From Spirosoma spitsbergense DSM 19989 (GTDB lineage Bacteria; Bacteroidota; Bacteroidia; Cytophagales; Spirosomataceae): a stretch of DNA of 43,403 nt. Position numbers and translations under genes: made by a program. How positions within the stretch are numbered: the stretch's first letter is position 1; every line of letters begins with the position of its first letter. The stretch lies in NCBI RefSeq assembly GCF_000374085.1, contig NZ_KB893566.1, forward strand, positions 153 to 43,555, written 5' to 3'. Shown here piece after piece: positions 24,176 through 31,831 of this stretch. The notes beneath the pieces were generated by a model, which did not search any database, had not been told where the DNA came from, and saw nothing but the letters and a program-made list of their open reading frames with translations.

Positions 24176-24550
24176 GGTAATAATGTACGAATTAGCGTTT
24201 TACGTTCAGTTGAGCCAGGCTTGTTTTTGGTTAAAAAAAGGGAAGGCTGCACTGAAAATAAAGTCCGGCTCCAGCGCCCGGCAGACTCGTTTCTATCGGG
24301 TTGCCCTATCCTGTAAACATACCCGAAAATGCCCGAAGATGCCAGTATAAATCGACGTTTCTGCGGTACAATCTGCGGCTCATTGATAAGATTCTGGCAA
24401 CCGTTTACGAAAAACCGGATATTTGTCAAACGACCAGAAAAAGAATCCCTTCGCCATAAAATACAGCATTGCCGATAGTTGGGTAGCTTCTAAGCAGGTA
24501 ATACACTGGCCTGCCATTCAACACCGTCCGAAAACTGGTAATACCATCCA
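24176..24550. other. 375-bp region without an intact gene
   Basis: It should hold the promoter of the minus-strand SDR. One frame on the plus strand, about 24355-24459, reads TFLRYNLRLIDKILATVYEK without a start codon and could be a gene fragment, but it is too short to judge. No repeats were noted. Confidence 0.3.
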
Positions 24551-24913
24551 ATGAAGCAACCGGAACAAAACCATACGGGTCAACTGACAACGCTGTTTGT
24601 GGCAGGCTGTCTCTGGCTGATATGTACCCTGGGTGCTACTGGTCAGAATATAAACCGGCAGATGGTGAACCGGTTGTTGAATCGATTAAAAAACAGCAAA
24701 GCGGATACCAGCCGACTTAGTGTATTACTCGAATTAGGCAAGTTTCATATTTATAAAGCGGGAGAAACAAAGACGGATTTAGACAGCGACCGTTTCTATC
24801 TGGATCAGGCAAAAACCTGGGTGATTATTCTTCGAGCCACCTTGGCGCGCTTTTCAGGCGGCAGGCGGGCGAATCCATTCAGCAGTATATTATTCGTTAC
24901 AGGCTCAGATTAG
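24551..24913 (+). pseudogene. 5' fragment of a TPR-type sensor kinase fused out of frame to an AraC fragment
   Basis: The first ~88 codons resemble the N terminus of the exported TPR histidine kinases common in Cytophagales: hydrophobic LFVAGCLWLICTLGATGQ, then KADTSRLSVLLELGKFHIYK and LDSDRFYLDQAK. At about 24810 this homology stops, and the frame runs on through the sequence of an AraC gene in the wrong frame to a stop at 24911-24913. The TPR array, membrane segment and kinase domain are all missing. It is a deletion junction, not a functional protein. Confidence 0.65.
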
Positions 24914-25089
24914 TTGAAACAAAGCCGGGACAGGATACGGTGAGCATTTCGCAAATTGCCGACGAATTTAGTTTTACGGACGTGCGCCATTTCAACAAAC
25001 TCTTTAAACAGTACTACCATCAAACGCCTACTCATTACCGGCATCAGCCGGCCATCACCCTGAATACGCAACTTCGTCCCCTTGCCTGA
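24808..25089 (+). pseudogene. 3' fragment of an AraC family regulator
   Basis: In the frame one base off from the kinase fragment, the sequence codes for an AraC-type DNA-binding end: KNLGDYSSSHLGALFRRQAG is the first HTH, then SIQQYIIRYRLRLVET, SISQIADEFSFTDVRHFNKL forms the second HTH, and FKQYYHQTPTHYR closes it, ending at a TGA (25087-25089). No start codon or N-terminal sensor domain is present. It joins the kinase fragment at about 24808-24820, so a deletion fused two unrelated genes. The short peptide could not fold as a full regulator. Confidence 0.7.
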
Positions 25090-25116
25090 GATGTTCACCC
25101 GGAAATTTTGCTAAAA

Positions 25117-25210
25117 TAACGTGAGTTCGGGAATAGATTTTCTTCCGACGCTACGCTATCAAGGCCCTACGGACCACATTTGAGCCCTGGCTGATCCTGA
25201 ACTCACGTTA
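25117..25210. mobile_element. MITE-like element with 16-bp terminal inverted repeats
   Basis: TAACGTGAGTTCGGGA (25117-25132) and TCCTGAACTCACGTTA (25195-25210) are inverted repeats with a single mismatch, bounding 94 bp without coding capacity. Flanks are A-rich (AAAA left, AAAT right), so a target duplication cannot be decided. The size and terminal repeats fit a non-autonomous derivative of an IS; no transposase is in this window. Confidence 0.55.
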
Positions 25211-25302
25211 AAATAGATACCAATCAGCCTGAAAAGCCACACCTTATTCGTTAGGGCACGCCTTTTTAATAAGGTCAACTAGTTGATAAACAGGTAAGTG
25301 CC

Positions 25303-25345
25303 TACAGTAAAAATCCCCCTAATTGGCAGGGGGATTTTTACTGTA
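25303..25345. terminator. Bidirectional intrinsic terminator
   Basis: A perfect 17-bp stem (25303-25319 with 25329-25345) around a 9-nt loop, with a CCCCC/GGGGG core next to A and T runs in both directions. It lies 46 bp downstream of the stop of the minus-strand acidic protein gene and also closes the plus-strand AraC remnant. Confidence 0.9.
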
Positions 25346-25390
25346 AGCAGGCATAGCCTGCGGATTAATCATAAAGCCATCCCGAAAGAT

Positions 25391-26437
25391 CTAGGTAGCC
25401 ATATCACGGGCTGCCTCTGGGTCATTGTATTTCCGGTCCAGTCCTTCGGTTGATTTCTGGTCGGAGCGGTCCGGACCAGACACCATGTCCTGCGCCATTA
25501 CGCTGCTCTCGTCGGTCATTTCGCGGGGCATATTCCGGGTTTCCTTCGCTTCTTCCGGACGCTCACCGGGTTTGTGTTCAGCGTTGTCTTTAGCGTTCAC
25601 ATCGTATGGACGGGCGGAGTCGCCCGTATTTGGTTTCACCTGCATGCCTTCTTCTGAACCAGGTTCGGCAGTGGCTCCTTCGTCCAGCCCTTCGTACTTC
25701 GTTTCGGGCACAGCTCCATCGGGTTTAGGGCCATCGGTAGGCACCACTCCGGGAGCAGCCGAAGTAAACGTTTGCGCATTAACCTCATGCGAACGGTCGG
25801 GCTGGTCGGGTTCCTGAATTTCGGGGGTCGATGGGTTAGGTGAACCCGGCAGGTCAGGGATTTCCGGCCCCGGCAGGGGTGGAGTTGGGGGCGTTTCTGG
25901 AATGCCCGGAACGGGTTGCATTGGGTCAGGGCTGCCCGGCGTCGCCGGAATCATGTCGCCCGTGGGTTGCCCTTCTCCAATGATATTCCAGCCACCAAAC
26001 GAGTTGGTTGTGGTTGATTTATCGTTTTTTTTTGACGACTCCTCCGGCTCATCTTCCGATGGCAGGCCTGTATTTACTGTAGCTCCTGCATCCGGATTTC
26101 CCGTGATTTCGGCTACGGCAATAGCGGGTTCGGCATTGGTTTCGTCCATCGTCTCGTTGCCAAGACCTTCGCCAGCCTGTAGAGCTGCTTCGGAGTTTTC
26201 GTAAGTTTTACCCCGCAGTTCGTCGCCCTGAAGGCTCCGTTCTTCGTCCGATGTGTAGCGGTTTTTGAGCTGGTCGTCTACCACATCGTCTTCTGTATTG
26301 CCGATGGGCGTTAATTTACCGTCAACGAGTTTAACCATATTCGTTTCGGCCTGGTCGGCTCCGAACATCGCATCCGCGTTTTCGTTCGAAACCATATTAG
26401 CCTGTTGAGCGCCATCGCTAAGGGTTGAATCTTGCAT
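25391..26437 (-). CDS. Acidic, proline-rich disordered hypothetical protein
   Basis: A 348-residue protein, beginning MQDSTLSDGAQQANMVSNEN. It is highly acidic and rich in Glu, Asp, Pro, Gly, Asn and Thr, with almost no hydrophobic core and no signal peptide or membrane segment. The middle has a proline-rich run (PGIPETPPTPPLPGPEIPD and PGSPNPSTPEIQEPDQP), and the rest has repeated short acidic elements such as DEGATAEPGSEEG and NTEDDVVDDQ. It is expected to be intrinsically disordered. No family recognised; roles in stress or desiccation tolerance are conceivable but unsupported. The start at 26437 is chosen because upstream codons in frame (to 26599) overlap the preceding gene. Confidence 0.65.
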   Translation of the reverse strand: MQDSTLSDGAQQANMVSNENADAMFGADQAETNMVKLVDGKLTPIGNTEDDVVDDQLKNRYTSDEERSLQGDELRGKTYENSEAALQAGEGLGNETMDETNAEPAIAVAEITGNPDAGATVNTGLPSEDEPEESSKKNDKSTTTNSFGGWNIIGEGQPTGDMIPATPGSPDPMQPVPGIPETPPTPPLPGPEIPDLPGSPNPSTPEIQEPDQPDRSHEVNAQTFTSAAPGVVPTDGPKPDGAVPETKYEGLDEGATAEPGSEEGMQVKPNTGDSARPYDVNAKDNAEHKPGERPEEAKETRNMPREMTDESSVMAQDMVSGPDRSDQKSTEGLDRKYNDPEAARDMAT

Positions 26438-26520
26438 AACTATAGTATCTGTTTTAGGTATAGTCGAAACAACCGGGAACCGAAAAGGTTTTTGGCGGGT
26501 AACGCGTACGAAAGTCCGCA

Positions 26521-29500
26521 TCACTTCAGGGCATCGAACAGAATTTCGGCGGGGTGCTTTGCTTTGCGGCCTGTTCCGTCCTTTATCTGGTGACGGCAAC
26601 TGGTTCCTGCGGCCGAAATGATGGCCCCTTCTGCCTGACGAACAGCGGGAAACAGCACCAGTTCGCCAATCTGCATCGACAGGTCGTAGTGCTCGGCTTC
26701 ATAGCCAAACGAGCCAGCCATACCGCAACAGCCCGATGGAATAAGCTGTACGGTATAGTTTAGGGGCAGCGACAATACTTTTTTGACCGGAATCATGTTC
26801 GACAGGGCTTTCTGGTAGCAGTGGCCGTGTACTTTCACGAGTTGGACATCGGTAGTAAATACCGTACGGTCGATACGTCCGGCATCTGCTTCGCGGGCCA
26901 GCCATTCTTCGAACAGAAAAACGTTTTTGGCCAGACGAAGCGCATCCTCTTTCAGCTCCGCCGGAACCAGGTCGGGGTATTCATCGCGGAAGGTCAGAAT
27001 GGCCGATGGCTCCAGCCCAATCAGGGGCGTATCATCCGTAACGAGGTCTTTGAGCAGCGTCACGTTCCTGATGGCGAGTTGTTGAGCCTCTTTCACCAGC
27101 CCCTTCGACAGATACGTCCGGCCACTTTCAACGTGATAGGGAATGGCAACGGTATAGCCCAAACGTTCCATGAGCTGGGTCGCTTTCTGGCCAACCTCCA
27201 CATCGTTGTAATTGGTGAACTCGTCGCAGAAGAGAAGGAGTGAGGAGTGAGGAGCGAGTTGTGAGGAGCCATTCGGTTCATTTCTCTTACTCGTGCTGAC
27301 TGGCTCCTCACTCCTTGAAGAAAACCACTTCCGCAACGTTATCTTCCCCAATTCCGGCATGGAGCGATCAGGGTGAAATCCAACGGCCCGGTTGGCCACT
27401 CCGCGCAGTGCGGAAGAACCGTAAATACCGTTATACGCCCAAGGGACCAAACTGGCCAGCGACATTAGTTTGGTGAAATTACCAACCAGCCGCGCCCGGA
27501 GCGGAACGCCGTTCCGTTCGTATTGCTGCTGCAAAAATTCGGCCTTCATTTTAGCCATGTCGACACTCGACGGGCATTCTGCCTTGCAGGCTTTGCAGGA
27601 CAGACACAGGTCCAGCACGTCTTTGACAGCTTCGTAGTCGTGGTCGGTGGGGGTGTCCTGATTGCTGTAAAAATGCCGGAGCATATTGGCTCTGGCGCGG
27701 GTGGTATCACTTTCCCGGCGGGTAGCCATGTAACTGGGACACATCGTCCCGCCCGAAATTTCGGTTTTGCGGCAATCGCCGGAGCCGGAGCATTTTTCGG
27801 CCAGTTCCAGCAATCCCCCTTCGTTCGAAAAGTCGAAGGTGGTTTTGGGTTGGGGAATGACCAGATCCGCCACATAGCGCAGGGATTCGTTCATGGGCGG
27901 AGTATCCACTACCTTGCCCGGATTAAACACGTTGTGCGGGTCCCAGAGAGTTTTCACGTCTTTGCACAACAGGTAGTTCTCCGGCCCGAGCATAAAGGCA
28001 ATGCACTCGCCCCGCAACCGGCCATCGCCGTGTTCGCCGGATAAGGAGCCACCGTATCGTTTGACCAACTGCGCGGTATCCATCAGCAAGGCCCGGAAAT
28101 CGGCGCGCCCTGCCGATATTTTGAGATTCATCAGCGGCAGGGCGTGAATTTCGCCCGCCCCCGCGTGGGCCGAGAACTGGAGCCGCAGACCATACTGTTC
28201 ATGCGCCAGCCGGTCGAGATCGTCGATAAAATCCGGCAGGTCGAGCACATCCACCGCCGTATCTTCAATGACATTTACCGGTTTTTCGTCACCGGCAATG
28301 TTATACATCACGCTAAGTCCGGCTTTGCGCAGTGCCCAGGGTTTTTTGGTTTCCTCATCGAACAGAATGGGGTAGGTGTACCCCAGCCCTTTTTCGGTCA
28401 GCTCCGCCACGAAGGCTTCGGCCCGCCGGGTAACGGCTTCTACCGTGTCGTCGAAAAACTCGACCATCAGAATCGCCCTGGGGTCGCCCTCCACAAAGGT
28501 GCGGTTCTTGCTTTGCTCAATATTGGTTTTGGTCAGTTGCAGCACATAATCATCTACCAGTTCAGAAGCTGAACAGTTGTGTGCCAATGCCACCAGATTC
28601 GCTTCGAGTGATTGCCTTATGGTGGGAAAATGCGCACAAACCAGCGCAGTTTCTTTTGGAGGCAACGGCAGCAGGTTTAGTTTGGCTTCGGTTATGAAAC
28701 AGAGCGTCCCTTCCGAACCGGCAATGAGCGGGGCGAAGTTGAATATAGGTTCCTTCCGTTCCGTCAGCGGGCGAATTAATTCGCCCGCTGACGGAACGGA
28801 AGGAACGAAAAATTCCGCCAGTGCATCCAGGGCGTAGCCCGTGTTCCGGCGCGTAACGGTTGGTTTGGGGTAGCCGTCGCGAATTTGCTGCTGTATGGCT
28901 GATTGCGACAGCCAGTCGCGAAACTGAACGTACAGCCGTTGTTCGAGCGGACTAACTACGTTTTCTCCCCGGCATTTGGCGTCGAACTGGTCCTGCGTGA
29001 GTGGCCCGAACGTTACATCGGCCCCGTCGCTCAGGATTGTGCGTACTTCCAGCAGATGGTCGCGGGTGGTGCCCCATATGATGGAGTGTAATCCGCAGGA
29101 ATTGTTGCCAATCATGCCGCCAATCATGGCCCGGCTGGCCGTGCTGGTTTCTGGCCCGAACAGCAACCCGTACGGTTTTAGAAAAGCGTTCAGATCATCG
29201 CGGATAACGCCGGGTTGTACGCGCACCCACCGCTCCTGTTCGTTAACTTCCAGAATTTGCCCGAAGTATTTCGATATATCAACCACGATGCCACTCCCCA
29301 CCACCTGCCCGGCCAGCGATGTGCCAGCCGCACGGGGAATAAGCCCGACCGGCTTTCCGGCGATTTTGTGTTGCTGCGCAAACCGGAGCAGTTTTTTGAC
29401 GTCGGCTATGGATTTCGGCAGGGCTACCGCGATGGGTATTTCCTGATAGACCGACGCATCCGTTGCGTACAGCATCCGCTGGGCCGTATGCGCCGGGGAT

Positions 29501-29574
29501 TCATCGAAATACAGGTCACCCTCAAAACCAGGTAACAGCGTAGAAAAAGGCAATTTGGGCGAAAGGAGGAACAT
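26521..29574 (-). CDS. FAD/Fe-S oxidoreductase (YdiJ/D-lactate-dehydrogenase-like fusion)
   Basis: A 1017-residue fusion of a glycolate-oxidase-like flavoprotein and an Fe-S subunit. The FAD-binding PCMH domain shows PRAAGTSLAGQVVGSGIVVD and MIGGMIGNNSCG (about 60-200). The FAD-oxidase C-terminal domain contains GSEGTLCFITEAKL and SAHAGAGEIHALP, then SGEHGDGRLRGE. Cysteine motifs CSGSGDCRK (about 593) and CLSCKACKAECP (about 654) bind Fe-S clusters, and the CCG domain has HGHCYQKAL and SGCCGMAGSFG (about 946). It should oxidise a 2-hydroxy acid such as D-lactate or 2-hydroxyglutarate and pass electrons to the respiratory chain. Two linkers carry in-frame palindromic insertions at about residues 257-276 and 753-780. 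Confidence 0.92.
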   Translation of the reverse strand: MFLLSPKLPFSTLLPGFEGDLYFDESPAHTAQRMLYATDASVYQEIPIAVALPKSIADVKKLLRFAQQHKIAGKPVGLIPRAAGTSLAGQVVGSGIVVDISKYFGQILEVNEQERWVRVQPGVIRDDLNAFLKPYGLLFGPETSTASRAMIGGMIGNNSCGLHSIIWGTTRDHLLEVRTILSDGADVTFGPLTQDQFDAKCRGENVVSPLEQRLYVQFRDWLSQSAIQQQIRDGYPKPTVTRRNTGYALDALAEFFVPSVPSAGELIRPLTERKEPIFNFAPLIAGSEGTLCFITEAKLNLLPLPPKETALVCAHFPTIRQSLEANLVALAHNCSASELVDDYVLQLTKTNIEQSKNRTFVEGDPRAILMVEFFDDTVEAVTRRAEAFVAELTEKGLGYTYPILFDEETKKPWALRKAGLSVMYNIAGDEKPVNVIEDTAVDVLDLPDFIDDLDRLAHEQYGLRLQFSAHAGAGEIHALPLMNLKISAGRADFRALLMDTAQLVKRYGGSLSGEHGDGRLRGECIAFMLGPENYLLCKDVKTLWDPHNVFNPGKVVDTPPMNESLRYVADLVIPQPKTTFDFSNEGGLLELAEKCSGSGDCRKTEISGGTMCPSYMATRRESDTTRARANMLRHFYSNQDTPTDHDYEAVKDVLDLCLSCKACKAECPSSVDMAKMKAEFLQQQYERNGVPLRARLVGNFTKLMSLASLVPWAYNGIYGSSALRGVANRAVGFHPDRSMPELGKITLRKWFSSRSEEPVSTSKRNEPNGSSQLAPHSSLLLFCDEFTNYNDVEVGQKATQLMERLGYTVAIPYHVESGRTYLSKGLVKEAQQLAIRNVTLLKDLVTDDTPLIGLEPSAILTFRDEYPDLVPAELKEDALRLAKNVFLFEEWLAREADAGRIDRTVFTTDVQLVKVHGHCYQKALSNMIPVKKVLSLPLNYTVQLIPSGCCGMAGSFGYEAEHYDLSMQIGELVLFPAVRQAEGAIISAAGTSCRHQIKDGTGRKAKHPAEILFDALK
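27235..27316. repeat. Hairpin repeat inside the FAD/Fe-S oxidoreductase gene
   Basis: GAGTGAG-type units (27235-27268) face their reverse complement (27301-27316): AAGGAGTGAGGAG (27235-27247) pairs with 27304-27316, and GTGAGGAGCCA (27261-27271) pairs with 27301-27311. On the minus strand it encodes a low-complexity linker (RSEEPVSTSKRNEPNGSS) between conserved blocks, without breaking the frame. Its make-up resembles the octamer repeat at 12605-12699. Confidence 0.75.
28749..28806. repeat. 58-bp perfect palindrome inserted in frame in a coding sequence
   Basis: Arms 28749-28777 and 28778-28806 are perfect reverse complements of 29 nt with no spacer; the centre is GCGAATTAATTCGC. On the minus strand it encodes the linker VPSVPSAGELIRPLTERKE, at about residues 257-275 of the FAD/Fe-S oxidoreductase, between YALDALAEFF and PIFNFAPLIAGSEG. 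Family members are variable in this place, so the protein may tolerate it. Such symmetry in a coding gene points to insertion of a palindromic element. Confidence 0.9.
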
Positions 29575-29656
29575 AAAAGGTCTCTTAATTCAGTACATAA
29601 AGGTACGAAGAAACCAGTTTGGCTTTGTGTTCCCAGCATTTGCTCCAGGCAAAAAC

Positions 29657-29712
29657 TTACCGCAGATTGGGTACGGGCAATACGGGTAACCCTTCGTTGC
29701 CATCCTCGCTCA
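29657..29712. repeat. Outer copy of the M28 peptidase 3' end (direct repeat A)
   Basis: These 56 bp match 30452-30507 at 51 positions. On the minus strand both code for the same end, SEDGNEGLPVLP, then V or A, then PNLR and a TAA stop. Homology stops exactly at that TAA. The other end starts with TGA, which serves as the stop codon of the TumE-like gene. Copy A has no gene body upstream. Confidence 0.9.
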
Positions 29713-30060
29713 TGGGTGGTTTGGTTGGGAGGATGGTGTAAGCTGAAGCCGGATAAAATGAAGCACCTCGCTTAATGTCATTATCGGGTATGGTTCGGCG
29801 ACATGGCGGTGATAGGGATACGTATCGAACTGGGGAAAGTGAGCGGCATTATCCCATCGGTACATTGTTTGATCATCCTTGTCCATCCAATGGTAACCGT
29901 ACTTGAACTTACTCCCCGTTTGGGATTCGTAGGCGGATAATCGTGACCCATCCACGAAAACCACCGTACATCGTTCTATCAATTTCTGGTCAGCTACTTT
30001 TTCTATCTCGAAATGAGTGGAACGGATAACTACGCTGAATGGATCGACAATCTCCTTCAT
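29710..30060 (-). CDS. TumE-like (DUF6516) putative toxin
   Basis: A 116-residue protein resembling the TumE/DUF6516 toxin family. Characteristic parts are VVFVDGSRLSAYES, FKYGYHWMDKDDQTMYRWDN and FPQFDTYPYHRHV, then a C-terminal helix TLSEVLHFIRLQL. The YHW...RWDNAAH...YPYHRH pattern with several histidines is the family hallmark. The start overlaps the upstream stop by ATGA (30057-30060), giving a tightly coupled pair in the antitoxin-toxin order. The stop codon falls in the first bases of direct repeat A. Toxicity and target are inferred from the family. Confidence 0.75.
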   Translation of the reverse strand: MKEIVDPFSVVIRSTHFEIEKVADQKLIERCTVVFVDGSRLSAYESQTGSKFKYGYHWMDKDDQTMYRWDNAAHFPQFDTYPYHRHVAEPYPIMTLSEVLHFIRLQLTPSSQPNHP

Positions 30061-30374
30061 GGCCTGACCCGCCGAAGATTATCAGCGTAAATACGCACAA
30101 AATCAAGGGCATCATCCCAGGCAAAATCATCGTTTTCCTTCTCAACAACACTAAACTTCGACAATTCCGGGTCGGATGAGTTGATTGCCCGCTGATGAAA
30201 TTCATCAAGCCCCATGCCATATTTCTGCTCATAAAAATCAACCCGACTCTGATAGTAGCTGATTTTCTGCTCTAATGCCTGACGAGCCTGTATGCGCAGG
30301 AAATCGTCGGTATTCTGATAACCGAGGGCGTGAATCACCTCTTCCGGAACGGACTGACCCGCAGAAACTGACAT
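30057..30374 (-). CDS. Putative antitoxin of the TumE-like pair
   Basis: A 105-residue protein. Its core has two helices separated by a charged loop: FLRIQARQALEQKISYYQSR then DFYEQKYGMGLDEFHQRAIN, and an acidic tail ENDDFAWDDALDFVRIYADN that could cover the toxin. It has no obvious HTH, unlike the canonical TumA antitoxin, but small proteins of this type are known beside TumE-family genes. I chose the ATG at 30374; a TTG at 30395 would add seven residues. It overlaps the toxin gene by 4 bp. The antitoxin role is inferred from position. Confidence 0.7.
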   Translation of the reverse strand: MSVSAGQSVPEEVIHALGYQNTDDFLRIQARQALEQKISYYQSRVDFYEQKYGMGLDEFHQRAINSSDPELSKFSVVEKENDDFAWDDALDFVRIYADNLRRVRP

Positions 30375-30451
30375 AGGCGTAGGTGCTTTTATCAAAGATA
30401 ACGAAAATATGGAAGCAATCAGCCTAGTGTACGGCCCTGTTGCCCGGTGAT

Positions 30452-30507
30452 TTACCGCAGATTTGGGGCGGGCAATACGGGTAGACCTTCGTTGCCATCC
30501 TCGCTCA
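30452..30507. repeat. Direct repeat B: 3' end of the intact M28 peptidase gene
   Basis: The last 18 codons, including TAA, of the peptidase gene. It is 91 percent identical to 29657-29712. Differences in codons are GGT/GGG (Gly), CTA/TTA (Leu), CCA/CCC (Pro) and one Ala/Val change, so most are synonymous. The interval between the copies (29713-30451) holds just the TumE-like pair. Confidence 0.9.
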
Positions 30508-31831
30508 CAGCCTGCACGGCGAAGTAGTAATTGTCTTTGGAGTAGGGCAGGGTCATGCCGAGTTTGGGGGTAAAGAATTTCTTCTGCCAGAAGGGCCAGT
30601 ACGTTTCGCGCATCAGTACGTAATAGCCTTTTACCTTGCCGGTTTTGGGGGCTTGCCAGTACAAAGTCGTTGAGTTGGTCAGGTTCCGTACTTCAATGGT
30701 TACCTGCTGCGGCATGGTGGGCGATTTGGCCAGATTCGCCAGCGTGGCCAGGTTGAGGGCAGTATTTTTGCGGAGATAGTCGAAATCCATAAACTTGATC
30801 AAATCCCCGTACTCGATGCCGTTCTCAGTCCGTAAATCCTGGTGCTGGTGTTCGTAGTTCTCATTCATCTCGGTCATGCGAACGGCCGCAAAACCGCGCT
30901 GCACGTAAGGCGTATGGTCGCCCCCACGCAGGTAGCGGTCATTACGGTATACCATGACCACTTCCAGATTTTCGACGTAGCGTTCGCCTACGTCTTTCAG
31001 GTACCGGGCCAGGGTGCGGGCTTTACCATCGTTTTCGTTGCCAAACCGCTGTATCTGCCCAATGCGTCCGGTGGTGTCTTTGAGCAGTACACTTGGTAGC
31101 CCTTCGCTGAAAACGCGGAGCCGGGTGTTGTCGATGATGCGGGTGTCGGAACTGTTATTGCTGCCCATGATGTCGTTGTTCAGGACGGCTTCCAGATTCC
31201 ACTTTTCCTTCACGGCCCGCTCCGATAGATGCTCGGCACCCAATAACCCCTGTTCCTCGCCCGTGAGGGCAACGAAGATAACCGTAGCCGGGAACGACGA
31301 TTTACTCATTACCCGGCAGAGTTCAATAACGGCGGCCGTACCGGAGCCATCGTCGTTGGCGCCCGGTGCGTCGGATTCCCGATTCATGACGTTGGTTACC
31401 CGGCTATCCATGTGGCCCTGCACAATGAAGATACGGTCGTCGTTGGGGTCGGTGCCTTTGAGGGTGGCCATCACGTTACCCATGTTGGCGGGTTTGTCCA
31501 CGCGTCGTCCGTCGGGTTGCAGCGTCCAGGTATCCAGGATCGCCGTCATGCGCCCGTTCGACTGTTTGGCGTACTGCTGGAACTTGCCCAGAATCCACTG
31601 CCGGGCGGCTCCCAGCCCTTTTTTGGCAACAGCCGCATTGGCATCGGCGGGAACACTCAGCGTGTGGCGGGTCCCGAAACTAACCAGCCCCGTTACGTGC
31701 GCCCGCAGGCTATCCGCCGATACCTGCGCAACCAGGTCGGCAATTTGCGGGTCGCGGTTGATAATGACGGTTTGGGAGAAAGCGGATAATGTACCCAGCA
31801 AAAAGGCAACAGGAAGGAGTTGTACTTTCAT
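30452..31831 (-). CDS. M28 family zinc metallopeptidase, secreted
   Basis: A 459-residue exported aminopeptidase-like enzyme. The signal peptide is MKVQLLPVAFLLGTLSAFSQ. The co-catalytic zinc site of family M28 is visible: GHMDSR (His and Asp), GANDDGSGTAAVIEL (bridging Asp), TGEEQGLLGAEH (catalytic Glu and ligand Glu), NNDIMGSN (Asp) and NYEHQHQ (His). A C-terminal fibronectin-III-like segment follows (VTIEVRNLTNSTTLYWQAP). It probably trims peptides in the periplasm. Its last codons are repeated beyond the TumE-like pair, which suggests that the present 3' end was replaced or duplicated. Nothing in the catalytic part is damaged. Confidence 0.92.
   Translation of the reverse strand: MKVQLLPVAFLLGTLSAFSQTVIINRDPQIADLVAQVSADSLRAHVTGLVSFGTRHTLSVPADANAAVAKKGLGAARQWILGKFQQYAKQSNGRMTAILDTWTLQPDGRRVDKPANMGNVMATLKGTDPNDDRIFIVQGHMDSRVTNVMNRESDAPGANDDGSGTAAVIELCRVMSKSSFPATVIFVALTGEEQGLLGAEHLSERAVKEKWNLEAVLNNDIMGSNNSSDTRIIDNTRLRVFSEGLPSVLLKDTTGRIGQIQRFGNENDGKARTLARYLKDVGERYVENLEVVMVYRNDRYLRGGDHTPYVQRGFAAVRMTEMNENYEHQHQDLRTENGIEYGDLIKFMDFDYLRKNTALNLATLANLAKSPTMPQQVTIEVRNLTNSTTLYWQAPKTGKVKGYYVLMRETYWPFWQKKFFTPKLGMTLPYSKDNYYFAVQAVSEDGNEGLPVLPAPNLR

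Noticed and set aside
28749..28806. Palindrome as a transcription terminator or recombination site of a phage
   Set aside because: It is inside an intact reading frame with no T tract, and no integrase or phage gene is near.
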